Origin: Plasmodium coatneyi
Lineage: Eukaryota; Apicomplexa; Aconoidasida; Haemosporida; Plasmodiidae
Direction of reading: 5' to 3'
Length of the DNA: 64,000 bases
Assembly (NCBI RefSeq): GCF_001680005.1
Contig: NC_033566.1
Location: forward strand, 806,001-870,000
The notes under the pieces are model-generated. The model was given only the letters and a program-made list of their open reading frames with translations. It ran no database searches and was not told the origin of the DNA. This document shows positions 41,597 through 53,808 of this stretch, in pieces; position 1 is the stretch's first letter; every line of letters begins with the position of its first letter. The position numbers were made by a program, and so were the translations under genes.

Positions 41597-43127
41597 TCAC
41601 TTCTTCGTAATGGTGCTATTCCGGTTGGGTCCAACTCCAATCCACACGATGGGCGAGCCCACATACTTCTCTATCGCCAAGACGTACTTTCGAGCATTTT
41701 CTGGTAGTTCTTCAAATGTCTGACAGTTGGATATGTCTTCCTCCCACCCTTGGAATTGTTCATACACAGGTTCGTAGTTCTCCGGCGCGTCCTCGTCTAC
41801 AGGGTAGCACCCCTTTTGCAGTAGCTCGCCTGTTCAAAGGGGAAAAAAAAAATATATATATATATATATACCAAAATAACATGTGCGTAGCTACAAAGCG
41901 ATTCACTTATACTCACAGGACAAGAGTAAACAAATTAGTGGGGGTTACATATACAAGTGGGAAAATATTTCCCCCCCCAGGAAGTAACCTCATATATCAC
42001 AGGGTGAGTCATACATGCAGCATGTCGTACACCCCGTGGGACATACCTGTAGCCTTGCTGCGATAACCGACGCAGAGGGAAATTTCCTTCAGACCAGACA
42101 GAACGTCCAACTTGGTCAAGTTGATAATGTCAATAGAGTTGATGCACTTTACGTAGAGTAACATGGGGATGTCTAGCCATCCACATCTTCTGGGCCTCTT
42201 CGTCGTGGTACCATACTCGTAACCCTTCTCCCGTAGGTATTCTCCAATTTCGTTTTTCAGCTCTGTCATAAAGGGACCACAACCAACCCTAGTCAAGTAA
42301 CTTTTAACAACCCCTATGGTCAAATTTAACTTCTTGTGATTTATCCCAAGGCCTGAAAAAATACCTCCAACGGTTGTGCAGCTGCTTGTTACGTAAGGAT
42401 AAGTACCAAAGTCTATGTCTAGCATAGCGGCATTAGCTCCCTCGATTAAAATATTCTTCTTCTCATTCAGTTGATTATTCATGAAAGAAATTACATCTAT
42501 AATTCTATCCTTTAACAACAAGTGGTACTGGTAGAAGGACTCCAATTCTTCCTCCTTGTTGTAGTCCTTTATGTCGTAAAGGTCCATTAAATTATCTATC
42601 AGTTTTAAATACTGGTTTTTAAAATTCTCAAAATTTTTTAATGATCCAAGTCGTATGCCTACTCTCGAAACCTTGGTCGAATAACATGGGCCGATCCCTC
42701 TCTTGGTCGTGCCTATCTGTTTTCCTTCCTTCAATTTTTTATTCTCTTGGATAGAGTCAATCGTCTGATGAATATCGAATAGAATGTGTGACTTATCCGA
42801 CAGGTACAGTCTATCTATTATATTTCCTCCAATGGAGTTTATTTCATTTATTAGGGACTTTACATGCACCACCATTCCGTTTCCCAACACGCAGATATTA
42901 TTTTCGTAGAGGATTCCACAGGGCAATAAATGAAGGGCGTATTTTTTATCATTCACGGAGATTGTGTGCCCTGCATTGGCCCCTCCGTTAAACCTGCACG
43001 TAATGTCTGAATGCTTGGACAGGATGTCGATGATTTTTCCCTTCCCTTCGTCTCCCCACTGAGAACCCAGGATCGCCACCACGTTTCCCTGGCTCACATT
43101 TTGGATGTCGTGCTGGAAGATGTTCAT
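41597..43127 (-). CDS. ADSS: Adenylosuccinate synthetase, about 437 aa, 2 exons
   Basis: Catalyses the GTP-dependent condensation of IMP and aspartate to adenylosuccinate, the first committed step from IMP to AMP. This matters in Plasmodium because purines are salvaged through hypoxanthine and IMP. Exon 1 is 43127-42047 (donor GTATGT, phase 1) and exon 2 is 41829-41597 (acceptor GAACAG, stop TGA). Motifs: GTP/IMP loop GDEGKGK (25-31), NGGANAGH with catalytic H54 (47-54), TTKRGIGPCY, IEGANAAMLDIDFGTYPYVT and TTTKRPRRCGWLD. Exon 2 supplies the C-terminus, including FQGWEEDI and a GVGPNR GTP-base motif. The length matches the P. falciparum enzyme (about 440 aa). Confidence 0.94.
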
Positions 43128-46100
43128 CTTCGGGGGGCGCTTAACTGATTACGTCGTTACGTTGTTAGGTTGTTATTCCGTTGCTCAGCTACACCTCTGC
43201 GGTATGGAGATGGCCTAGGGCTGCCACACTTTTACCTAGAGACGTCGATTCGATTTGCCTCACGGGGAAAAGCAATTCAAAACGTCTCACCAGCAGAGAA
43301 TAAATTATCTTTTCTAACAGCACAAAATACTCAGGGGCAGAAGAAGGATCTACTTGTTGGATAGTTCTTTCATTATACTATCAAGCTCAGCTTATCCTTG
43401 TAGGTGAGAAGCTTCCGCACTCCAAAAAAAAAAAAAAAAAAAGGCACTCCTTTTGGTAACTAAATTGTACGCTCACTGCGTGAATAACTGGTTCAAGCGC
43501 GCTCGTTTATTTTACCATTCGTTCCTATTTTGTGGAGCACTATATACGCGCCAACATGTTAAAATGAAAACAAAAAAAAAAATATATATTGTCGCAATTT
43601 CGTTAGCGCGAATTTAGTTTTATATTCTATCACGTGCATCCCCAGGAGATAAGGATAAGGGGAGAAAAAAATAGGGAAAGGAATTTCTTTTTTTTTTTTT
43701 AGTCCATTGTCAGTTCTTTCAATCCATTGCGCTGATTCCGTAACTTAGCATACATAAATATAAATGTCGTAAAAAATAAATTCAAATTGTGGGGACTCCT
43801 TCGAAAGGCATGGGTAAACACTTCCAAGGACGTGCACAGCGGTATTTATATTTAGTTATAAACGCAAAATGGTACATGCGAAATGTTCATTAAATGGTAT
43901 CCATACGATGGGGAAAAAGCATGTAGAGCCACACATCAGACAAGGAACAGCGTTCTTTTCGTGCTGAGAGCGGAACGATGAGAATTCTGTTCGAGACATC
44001 AATTTTTACGTAATTATGTTTTTTCTCCTTTTTTTTTTATATATGGATTTATGGAAAGAGTGATTTTTTTCCTCTCATGTGCTATCTCATTTTGTATGCC
44101 TTGACAAAATGGGGGGTCATACAGGGTACATTTGAACGGAGTCCTTTACCGTAACTGCCTATGAGATTGTCACAAGGGAGATAATCGCTTTCCTTTTTTT
44201 CAGCTTAAATTGGTGAGTTAGATAAGCCTCACCACTTTCAAATGATACACTTTGTTGGAACCGAAATGAAAATAAACGAATAAAGAACCCTAAATGGTGT
44301 TGTTGTGATGTACTCACTGGGAGGTACAACAAAATTACGCATACACAAAGGAAAAGCTGGTCTACAGTTTGCTTTCTTTAAAAAAAAAAAAAAAAATGAG
44401 GCACACAATATGCGTAGCTGTTTATAAGTCAACCTTTATCTCATCGGGGAACAACTGACTGGATAATGTGTGGCATTACAATTTCCTTTTTTTTCAATAT
44501 ACGTTCCTGTTGGCTTATTCGTGAACTGAGCATATGGGTTGCTGCTTATAGGGGCCTCAAACGGTTAGCAAATTTTCTCCGTTCCTTTTAGAGAAAAGAG
44601 GACAGTGCGTCATGTGATTTGTTTTGTAAATCGTTTTGCCTATATACCTTTCCGTTTTCTTTTTTTTTTTCCCCAAAATGGGCCAAGAAGTGCAAACCAC
44701 GGAGAGACCTACCAATGAGTATCTGTTCGATTTCCTCCCCCACCTCTTTTCGTCATCCGTTCTTTACATAGGAACACACATTCGGTGCGCACGGATTTAT
44801 ATACATAGACGTACAACTAGGTTACATTTCGCCCTTCTAACCACCCACACTTGGCGTAGCAAACAAAAAAAGTTCTTTTCTTTTCCTTCCTTTTAAGCAA
44901 CTACGGGTGCATTTTTCGTTTGGTTGCTCTTTCCACGTGGAAGTTGGCTTGACCCTTCCGCAATTTCCCCCTCCAAACACGCAGCGCATACACTCATTCG
45001 TATATCAGCGCATTAACGCATTTGCATATGATCACAACGGCATACCTTCTGCTGTTCATATTTATGTGTACGCCATAATCCTCTCCTCAGGTGTATCACC
45101 TTTTGCTTGCCGTTTGTCTGCCCCTTTGGAAGAACAATCCGTCTGTTTCCTGAGGAAAAAAAAATGTTCCTTCACCTTATGGTTTGATAAAGGGGGCGAA
45201 AGGAACAGGGGGGATGGGGCGAAAAGTGGCAGCAGTTTGGCAACAAATTTGTGGCAAAATTTTGCTGCTATTTTTCAACAAAGCAACCGCTGCGCGTCCA
45301 AACGCAACAACGAATTTGCCCATTCTCCGTGCAATCAAAATTTGTGCCAGATTGACAAAGAGAAAAGAAAATTAAAAAACGAACAGAAGAAGAAAAAAAA
45401 AAAAAAGTCGAAGGAGCGATAAGTTAAGTGAAACCTTTCACGTTTGTACAAATGCATACCTTTCCAAATTCTCTTTTTTTTTTTTTTTTTTTTTCCCCCC
45501 ATTTTTGACTCAAAAAAATTTCCGCAAGTTAGGGATTGAAAAAAAAAAAAAAAAAGGAAAAAAAAATTACACTTGTTTGAGAATATAAATATACTCATAA
45601 AATTTTTGCTTAACATATCATGCATGGATTGATGAAAAGCACATGGAAAGAGAAAGAGCTACAAATAAGCGGAAGAGTAAAAAGAAGAGCGTATTGGCGC
45701 CTGTTACTTTCAAACGACGCATATTCCCCCTCGAGCCGCATAACATACACAGCTATGCCATACAAGTGTTTACCAAAACAAAAGCAAAAAAACGTATACT
45801 CATGCATGTAGTTGCGCGCATGGCGTGATGCCTTGAACTTGCAAAGCATTATTATTTGGTAGAAATCTGAAAAGAGAGAAGGCGTTACACGCATAAACGG
45901 AGGGCGACCCACCCAAGAACGCCTTTTACATATATTTACAGATCAGCTAAACGGCCAACTCATTCCTGCGCAAAAGGAAAGATTCCAAATCTGTGATACC
46001 TAAAAAGGAAATCAGGCCCATTTCGTTATGGACATTTGTGCCGTCCCATTCGTCAGCTTGAAAAGATAAAAAAAATAATTCGTATGCCCACCATCCCAGT

Positions 46101-46154
46101 TAATGTAACCCCAAGTGGAAACAAAACAACACCAATTAAGAAGACCCTTTAAAT
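43128..46154. other. 3-kb intergenic region with weak coding candidates
   Basis: Divergent region between adenylosuccinate synthetase and the V-ATPase gene. Homopolymers at 43424, 43690, 44385, 45477 and 45540. Weak candidates: an ATG at 44678 opening MGQEVQTTERPTNEYLF, an open segment at about 45088-45422 ending lysine-rich, and a basic frame at 45643-45828. I could not connect them by convincing splice sites, so none is called a gene. Confidence 0.4.
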
Positions 46155-47480
46155 ATGTATAACTCGTGGTTTGAAATCATTCGGTCCATTTCGCCCTACA
46201 ACTGGGCAATGCTGGGCATAGCAATGGCCCTGTTCCTTTCCATCATCGGCGCAGCATGGTAAACACAAATAGGAGGAAGCTACATAAAAAGAGAATAAAA
46301 TGAAGTGCCGCACGTAGGGCCATCGTATATTGAGTTGTTACGTGGAGGGACTGCCGCGATTGGCGCTATTGTCGTGATTGCCATGGGTAGGCCGTCCCGC
46401 TCTATATGTGCAAACGTACCAAGTCGAGTTGCACATCGTAGCAACAACGCGTGTTCCCATTCATCCCATTTGTTTCATCCTTTTCTTCCCACCGCAGGGG
46501 AATATTCATTTGCGGGACGAGCATAGTGGGAGCCTCGGTGAAGTCCCCACGTATCATTTCGAAAAATTTAATTTCCATTATATTTTGTGAAGCACTAGGT
46601 AAGCAGCGCGGCGTTGCACGGGAGGGCAGATGAACGAACAGTCAACTGAACCGTCGATTGAACAGTGGATTGATTGCACTTAGGCTGATCCATTAAGACG
46701 CTATCCACCGCACATGCTATATATTTTCGCCCTTATCACCGTGCACTTGACCCCCACCCCCTCCGTAGGCATGTATGGAGTCATCACCGCAGTTTTTCTT
46801 CAAATTAAATTTAGCGGACTCAGCAAGGAAGTGCACGCCCCACTGGTGCTAACAACCAAGACGGATGCACTTATTATGAACACCATCAGAGGGGGATGGG
46901 CCCTGTTTGCAAGTGGTCTCACGGCGGGTCTGTCCAACCTCGTTTCTGGGTAAGCAGACAGAAAAAAAAAAAAAAAACGAATGCACTACAACACTAAATT
47001 GAGTCAATTCTAGAGACATAATAAACTGCGCTTTTCCTAACGCACGGAGGGGGGCACTTATCGGTGCTGCTTTGTGAATCTCTCCTATGTCCACACTTAT
47101 GATGTAACATATAAGCGTGGCAGATATAATTCACAGTTTAGGTTTCTCATATTTTGCGTTCAACTCTCCACTTATTTCCTTCTTTTTTTTGTGCAGCGTT
47201 TCCGTAGGAATAACGGGCAGCTCATGCGCCTTGGGAGATGCACACAATTCGGATCTGTTCGTTCGAATGCTGATGATTGAAATATGTGCTAGTGTTATAG
47301 GTTCGTTGCACCTTTCGCATAATCAAATGAGAGAATGTGACTACTGTGTTTACAATATAGTTGTGTGCATTTGTTGATGTATACCCAATATGTAATTTTT
47401 TTTTTTTTTTTTTTTTTTTGTTAGGACTTTACGGATTAATCGTGGCAATTGTGTCCATCGGGGATATTCAACTGACTTAA
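46155..47480 (+). CDS. V-type H+-ATPase 21-kDa proteolipid subunit c'', 181 aa, 5 exons
   Basis: Part of the membrane V0 rotor ring that moves protons across vacuolar and plasma membranes. Exons are 46155-46258, 46498-46598, 46769-46949, 47197-47300 and 47425-47480; all phases fit, and the total is 181 codons plus stop. The protein has four to five hydrophobic helices. Proton-carrying glutamates lie in two of them: E66 in IIFCEALGMYG and E157 in MLMIEICASVIGLYG. GIFICGTSIVGASVKSPRI and GVSVGITGSSCALGDA are typical of the c''/Vma16 family. The donor of exon 4 is ATAGGTTCGT, a weak but plausible GT site. Individual exons are too short to appear as long frames. Confidence 0.93.
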
Positions 47481-48818
47481 GCACCGCCGAGGAATATTTT
47501 GTTACTTTTTATTTTTACATTTTTTAAATTGTTTTTGTTTCATGAATCGATGATAACTGCAGTGCAGAATAAGCGCCTTTTTTTTTGCCCCATTATTTGC
47601 CCCACCTTAACTGCACATTTTAGTAATGTTTTTTGGTCTACCGTTTTTTCTTTTTGAAGTTGCACCAATAACCCCCTATTGTTCCTCTCTTATTTTACCA
47701 CATGCATTTGTAAAAGGTTCAACCTGCAGTGCACCTGTATGTATGCGTAAGTGTGCATGACCACGTGCCTACGGATACACATATGTGCTCTTAGATAGAT
47801 CTACCCATGTGTGCAACTTTTTCCTCAAACTTTTTGGTCCCTACGGGATTTCAGCCCGTATGCAGTTTCTGCACAATTTATGCTTTATCACCCTGCTGAT
47901 ACAATATTGATGAGTCATGTACCAACCAGATGAAAATAGCATGGACGAATCGCACGCCTTCCTCCTCCATTCCAGAAAAGCAAAAATTTGTGTATACATT
48001 GTAGCAAACAAACGAAAACCTCCATATGGCAGTTAGAACAAATGCCTTTTTTTTTTTTTTTTTTTTAAATTTAAGAAAAATAAAAGATCCCGTGGAAAAT
48101 ATGAACGGGGCAGATTTTCCGAGCTTATGCCGCCGTGTCCATTGTTTTCTCACCATCGATGTGCATATGCATTTGTGGGAGAGGCTGCCCCAAATGCCCC
48201 CAATTTTAGCAGCTATTCCCTAACATGCACAAAGCGGAATATCATCCCGTGTAGACGCACCACCGCTACTCCCACTTTAAAATAAAATAAAGGTTATCTT
48301 CGGACAACGTTGCGAAATGAGTCCAACATGGAGGAAAAAGCAACGTGACACATTACCACTGATGTATTTTCACTTTGGTATGCATACTTTTTTTTTTGAA
48401 TACTCCCCAAACGGTTTTCCTTCGCATATTTTGAGGGCACAACCTCTAAATTCGTTACGTTGTGCGTCTCGTCGATAACTCCAGAACTGATAAAAAAAAA
48501 AAAAAAATTCCCGCTCCTTACGGTACAAACGTAAAGCGCTTACCAGAAGGCGAAAAAGCTGACACAAAAATAGTATCCCCAGAGGCGCACAAGGATGACG
48601 AAAAATTGGGCACAGTTAGCCAAAAGGTGATACGCATAAAATAAAAAGGCGTTGCATGGAGAGGGAAAAAAATATGCTGAGCAGAACGAGGCGTAAATAT
48701 ATCTGACGACGGTTGCGCGAATATTTTCGGAGCCAAAGAATTATTTTGCGTCATTTGTAGGGGCAGCAATAAAATGGGCATATATACTGCTGAGTGCCCC
48801 GCATGGTAGCCAAAACGG

Positions 48819-48851
<33 letters not shown>

Positions 48852-49399
48852 ATTTATGCCCTATAAAATTAACACCATATATTTCTAAAAATGAAGACGT
48901 TATTTTTTTTCTATAGCATGAAAGGCATCTTTTCTCTTGCCTAAATTTTTTCAATAAAAAAAGTGGATCTCTTTTCCGTAAAACATCGCAATTTCGAGTT
49001 GGTATATGCATTGTTTTACAGGAAAAAGGCTACATTATTTTTCCCCGTAAAAGGGATAATATACCTGGTAAGGTGGATCAATTAGCGCGCTGATACGAAC
49101 ATGTGGCTCCCTTCCGAATGACACTTACTCCCCCACCAATACATACAGAAAAAAAAAGGCGTGTAAGATAGTTCTCCTTGGTGACCTTTATAAAGGTTTG
49201 TTAGCAAAATAGGATTTGTCACCTGAGGGGGAAGGAAAAAATTCTCCTGCGCGAAGGAGGCACAACAGGAAGGATATTTCCGCAACCACGTCACTGCCCT
49301 CCCCGTTTAATTCGTAAATATATTTGCACTGTCATACCCGGGTTAGCGCGAAGAACTGCCCATAATTGAACCAACCCAGAGGAACTGAGCAACGAAAAA
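47481..49399. other. Intergenic region upstream of the Spb1-type gene
   Basis: 1.9 kb with T/A runs at about 48045 and 48819-48846 (28 A). A 60-codon frame at 48462-48644 and an opposite-strand frame at 47878-48156 have no recognisable features. No gene supported. Confidence 0.45.
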
Positions 49400-52300
49400 A
49401 TGGGGAAGAAGAAGAAAGTCGGGAAGGAGAGAATTGACAAGTACTACAAGCTAGCCAAGTCGGCGGGGTACAGAGCCAGGTCTGCATTCAAGCTAATTCA
49501 AATAGCCCAGAAGTACAACATTTTTAAAGATGCAAATATACTAATAGATTTGTGTGCAGCACCTGGAGGATGGTTGCAGGTGGCATATAAAAATATGAAA
49601 AGAAGCAGCACCATTATAGGAGTAGATTTAGTTCCCATCAGAAAAATAGATAATAATGTCATCACCTTAAAATGTGATATTACTACAAGTGCCTGTATTA
49701 AGCAGATAAAAAATATAATAAAAAATGAAAAGGCTGACGTGATCCTAAATGATGGGGCCCCCAATGTAGGAACAACATACTCATATGACAGCTTTAACCA
49801 AAATGTGCTTGTCCTTAATAGTATCAAAATAGCCAACCTTTTTCTAAAAAAAAGAGGTATCTTTATTACCAAAGTTTTCCGAAATGAAGAATATGTATCC
49901 CTAATATGGGTTATGGAAAAACTGTTTGGCCAAGTCAAACATATAAAACCAAGAAGTAGCAGAGAAATATCCTCCGAAATTTATCTAGTCGGTTTGAATT
50001 TCCTATGTGCTAAGGTGGATAAGAAGCTGTTTGATTATAACTACGTCTTTAGTGAACAGTTTAAGCAGGAGTCCAATAAGGTAGCCACAAACGACGCCAG
50101 CGACAACGACATTTTTACCGATTCTAGTGATGATGAGAAAGAAAACCAAAAAAAAAACAAAAAAAAGAAAGGACTGTCAACCATTTTAAAAGAAAAGAAG
50201 AAGAAAAATAGACAGGGATATGACCTCGGGGATGATTATCGTGTCACAGATATATGCAACTTTATCCATAGTGATAATTACGTCGATTTACTCATCAAAA
50301 CGAACAAATTCACCTTCGATAAGGACTACCTCACTTCGGAAGACCCCTTAGTTAGGAATACATATACTGCCATTTATAAAAACCCTAGCACCACGCAGGA
50401 GATTCTGCAGCTCTGCAAGGATCTTAAGGTTCTGGGCAAGTCAGACTTGTTTCACCTGATCAAATGGAGGTACAAAGTTAGGAAGGGCATCGTAAGGGTG
50501 GGTGAAGAGGCCCAATCGAGCCAAGACGTAGATGCAGAAGAGGAAGCCAGTCAAGTGGTAGACCCCGTGCAGGAAGACACGCCCATTAAGGAAACACGAA
50601 CTGACACCACGAAAGCATCCCTGCAGGATGACGAACTGAGTGGTTCCTCCGACGCTGACTCGGAAAAAGACGAAATAAACGAATTTTCCACTCAAATGGA
50701 AAAAAAAAATAAAAAGGAACAAAAGAAAAAGGAAAAAAAATTGAAAAAAGAACTAGAGAAAAGAAAAATGAACAAATCGATCAAGCCAGATTATGACGAA
50801 AATGAAATACATTTCAACAAAAATATGTTAAAGTTGCTGGATAAGCAGTCATTCGAGGATCACCTGAACATACTGAGTGAAAGCAAAAATAACGACAGGC
50901 TGGAAATTAACCAGGAAAATGATTCGTCCAGCGAGAAGGAGGAAGACGAGCAGCTAAACGATACAAATGAGTCCAAAATGGACCGCATAGAATACCTTGT
51001 CAATTTGGATTATGAACAGCAAAAATTGAAGGAAAAAAAAATGAACGAAGAGAAAAGCAACGAGAAATTGACCAGGCGGAAAAGGGCAATGGATTATAAA
51101 AATGAGGAGTTGATGAAAATCCAGAAAATCATGGAGTTGAAAAATGAAGAGTTAATGATGAAGAGGAAATTGCACGAGTATCTCAGTGATGAGGAGGAGA
51201 CAGACGAAGATGAAACGGATGATGAAGAAGACGATGGTGAGGACGCGTCTGATGAGGGAAGTGACGCTGCGAAGGCACGCCCCCACCCCGGAAAACGCGG
51301 CAAAGACGAAATGAAGAACGATGAAAAGAATGCTTACGCAGAGGCTATCCAGCAAAATGAGCACATACACAAAATGGTAGACAAGATAATTCGATTAAGA
51401 AAAGTTGTTAAAAAGGAAGAAGAAAAATCCAATGTAAATCGTTTTTTTGATCAGAAGATATTTTCCACGATATTTAATGAGATGGATGGTGAGTTGGATG
51501 ATAGTGGCGCTGTGGAGGAGGGCCCCAAAGGTTCCGGAGCACGTAAAGGTGACGATGAAGATGACAATAGTGATGATGACGATAATGATGAGACGGATGA
51601 CGAGGAAAAGTTCAACGAAGTGGAAGATCGCCAGTTGCCCAAGATCCCACTGCCAAACAAGCTAGCCAGAAAGGAGAGAAACAAAAAATTAAGAGAAAAA
51701 TATGGAAACAACGAAGTAAAGATGAAGAACACCACCTTTTCAATTGTAAAAACGGACGAAAGTGGACAAAGCAATGTAGGTACATATTTTTCCAACCTAA
51801 TTAAAGACGAAGATGAATTGGCATTCATAAAATGCATCGGAGAAAAATTAATTCATAAAAAAAGCAGAATGGATTTGATAGACGATTCGTTCAATAGGCA
51901 TTCTTATTTGGATGATGAAGACATGCTACCCGAATGGTTTGTGGAGGAAGAAAAGAAATTTAGAAGGCCAGTTATCCCAATCGACAAATCCATCCTAAAT
52001 CAATACAAGAGCAGCATTAACAAAATTACGAAAATGCCAATTAAGAAGGTGATCGAAGCAAAAATGCGAAACAAGAAGAGAGAAATTGCGAAAATGAAAA
52101 AACTGGAGGCAAAAATCGGAAAAATTGAAAAGGATGAGGAAGACCCCTTCCTTAAGCACAAGGCCATTACGAACATATTAAAGAAGAACAAATCAGGTAG
52201 GCCCTCGCTCGGCGGTGGGAGGATGACAAGATGGGCGCAGTTATTCCCCGTGGAAATGTGTACTCGTCTGTCTGTATATGTCTTTAGCGTAACTGTTACA

Positions 52301-52580
52301 CGTGTACACCGTTACGATTCAATTTTTACACAATTTTGCTTGATCCACCCTTTCCCCTTTAGAAAAAAAACGAGAAAAATCGTACGTTGTTTGTACCGGA
52401 AAAGGCTCCAAGGTGCCGAAGAAGAAAAACAAAAAGGGAGGTAGGACAGTGGTTAAGTATGTCGACAAGAGGCTCAAAAAGGATAAGAAAGCGAAGAAGC
52501 GGGTGGAAAAGAAGAAAAAAAATATATCAAGACGCAAATACTCCAAATCGAGGCCTTTCAAATTTAAGCAGAAAATTTGA
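49400..52580 (+). CDS. SPB1: Spb1/FtsJ-type pre-rRNA 2'-O-methyltransferase, about 1004 aa, 2 exons
   Basis: Nucleolar methyltransferase of 60S biogenesis; yeast Spb1 methylates the A-loop of 25S rRNA. Exon 1 is 49400-52196 (donor GGTAGG, phase 1) and exon 2 is 52363-52580 (acceptor CTTTAG, stop TGA). The N-terminal FtsJ fold has the SAM motif LIDLCAAPGGWLQ (48-60) and the K-D-K-E tetrad at K31, D118, K158 and E193. A long charged middle with acidic blocks (near 50650 and 51190-51600) follows. The Spb1-specific C-terminal domain has LPEWFVEEEKKF, RRPVIPIDK, IKKVIEAKMRNKK, AITNILKK and, from exon 2, YVVCTGKGSKVPKK and RLKKDKKAKKR. The first exon alone would read on into the intron and end wrongly at 52444. 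Confidence 0.92.
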
Positions 52581-53808
52581 CAAGCGTTACTTTATGTCTG
52601 CCTGTAGAGACCTTTCATCATCTTCTAAAGTGGCGCAAACTTGTAGATAAATTTGTGTAAAAATATTTAAACCATTTAACTCATTTTGACCCCCTCTGTT
52701 TGCACACTTTTATTTTAAGTGTGATGAAAAAAAAAAAAATTTGTTTCCTTTTTGGCTTGTTGTGTAACTTTATTTCATAAAATTATGCACAGTCATACAT
52801 TATAACATTTTTTTTTTTTTTTCCAAAATAGCCAAAAATGTGTAAAAAAAAAAAAACTAAGTACAAATTGGTTAAAAAAGTTATGACCTGTTCATACGAT
52901 AAAAGTAGAACAAAGTGGTTGTAAAAAAAAAAAAAAAAAAAAGGAAAAAGCTAGCTTCCTTCCCTTTTACGCTCCATTTAATGGTGAATGCACATTCGAA
53001 CAAATTTCCCCAGTTCGAGGCATAGTTGTAGTGAAACCCGGCAACTGCAAAAAAATGGTGTATGTTTTTAAACCGGCAACAAAGGGACACCTAGGCAAAT
53101 TCGCACATGTGCATATATGCGTAAGTACACACTTGCATTTCTGCAAACGCGAGGCACTTTTTGTACGGGGGGCGTGGCGATGCAAAGAAAATGCATACGC
53201 GTGTAAATACATGGGATGCAATTATTTGTGCGCGCTTTTGATACAACTATAAAGTGACGCAACTGTGAACATATCAAAAAGGAAGAATCAAATTTGCGTA
53301 GCATACATAGCAGAGCATTTTTTATTAGCATTCGTTTATGTTTCTTCCTACATGCTGAATTTGTCAAACTATAAATTGTTAACAATAAGTGTACATTCGT
53401 GGGGGTAAAAAAAAAAGGACAATAGCAATGACAATAACAAAAACAGTGAGAATGATGTGAAGTCAAAAGTGCACGGTAACAAACTTTTTGTATGTACATG
53501 CGTGCACATCCACGCTGTCACTAAGTGTTAAAAAGCATTTTAGGGTAACTGAAAGAAAATGTAAGTTAAGTAATACTGCGAACAGGTGTACAAATATGCA
53601 ACTGGTACGCACCTGCCCCTTTTGCCTCGTTTTCTACAGCATATAGAAGCATGCATACGACTGGGGCACACTTCCCTACATGATAATATTCTTACCTTTT
53701 CGCCGAAAAATAGAAAAAAAAAGAGGTAAGCCAGTTTAGAACTCCAAACTGATAACTCCAAGCGAGAGGAACTTCCAACATTTTAGCAAAGACCTAAACA
53801 AATTAAAA
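52581..53808. other. Intergenic region upstream of the Sac1-type gene
   Basis: A/T runs at 52727, 52809, 52842 and 52923-52942. No gene recognised. Confidence 0.5.

Noticed and set aside
47878..48644. Short frames on both strands between the V-ATPase and Spb1 genes
   Set aside because: They are short, border A/T runs and lack recognisable features or splice partners.
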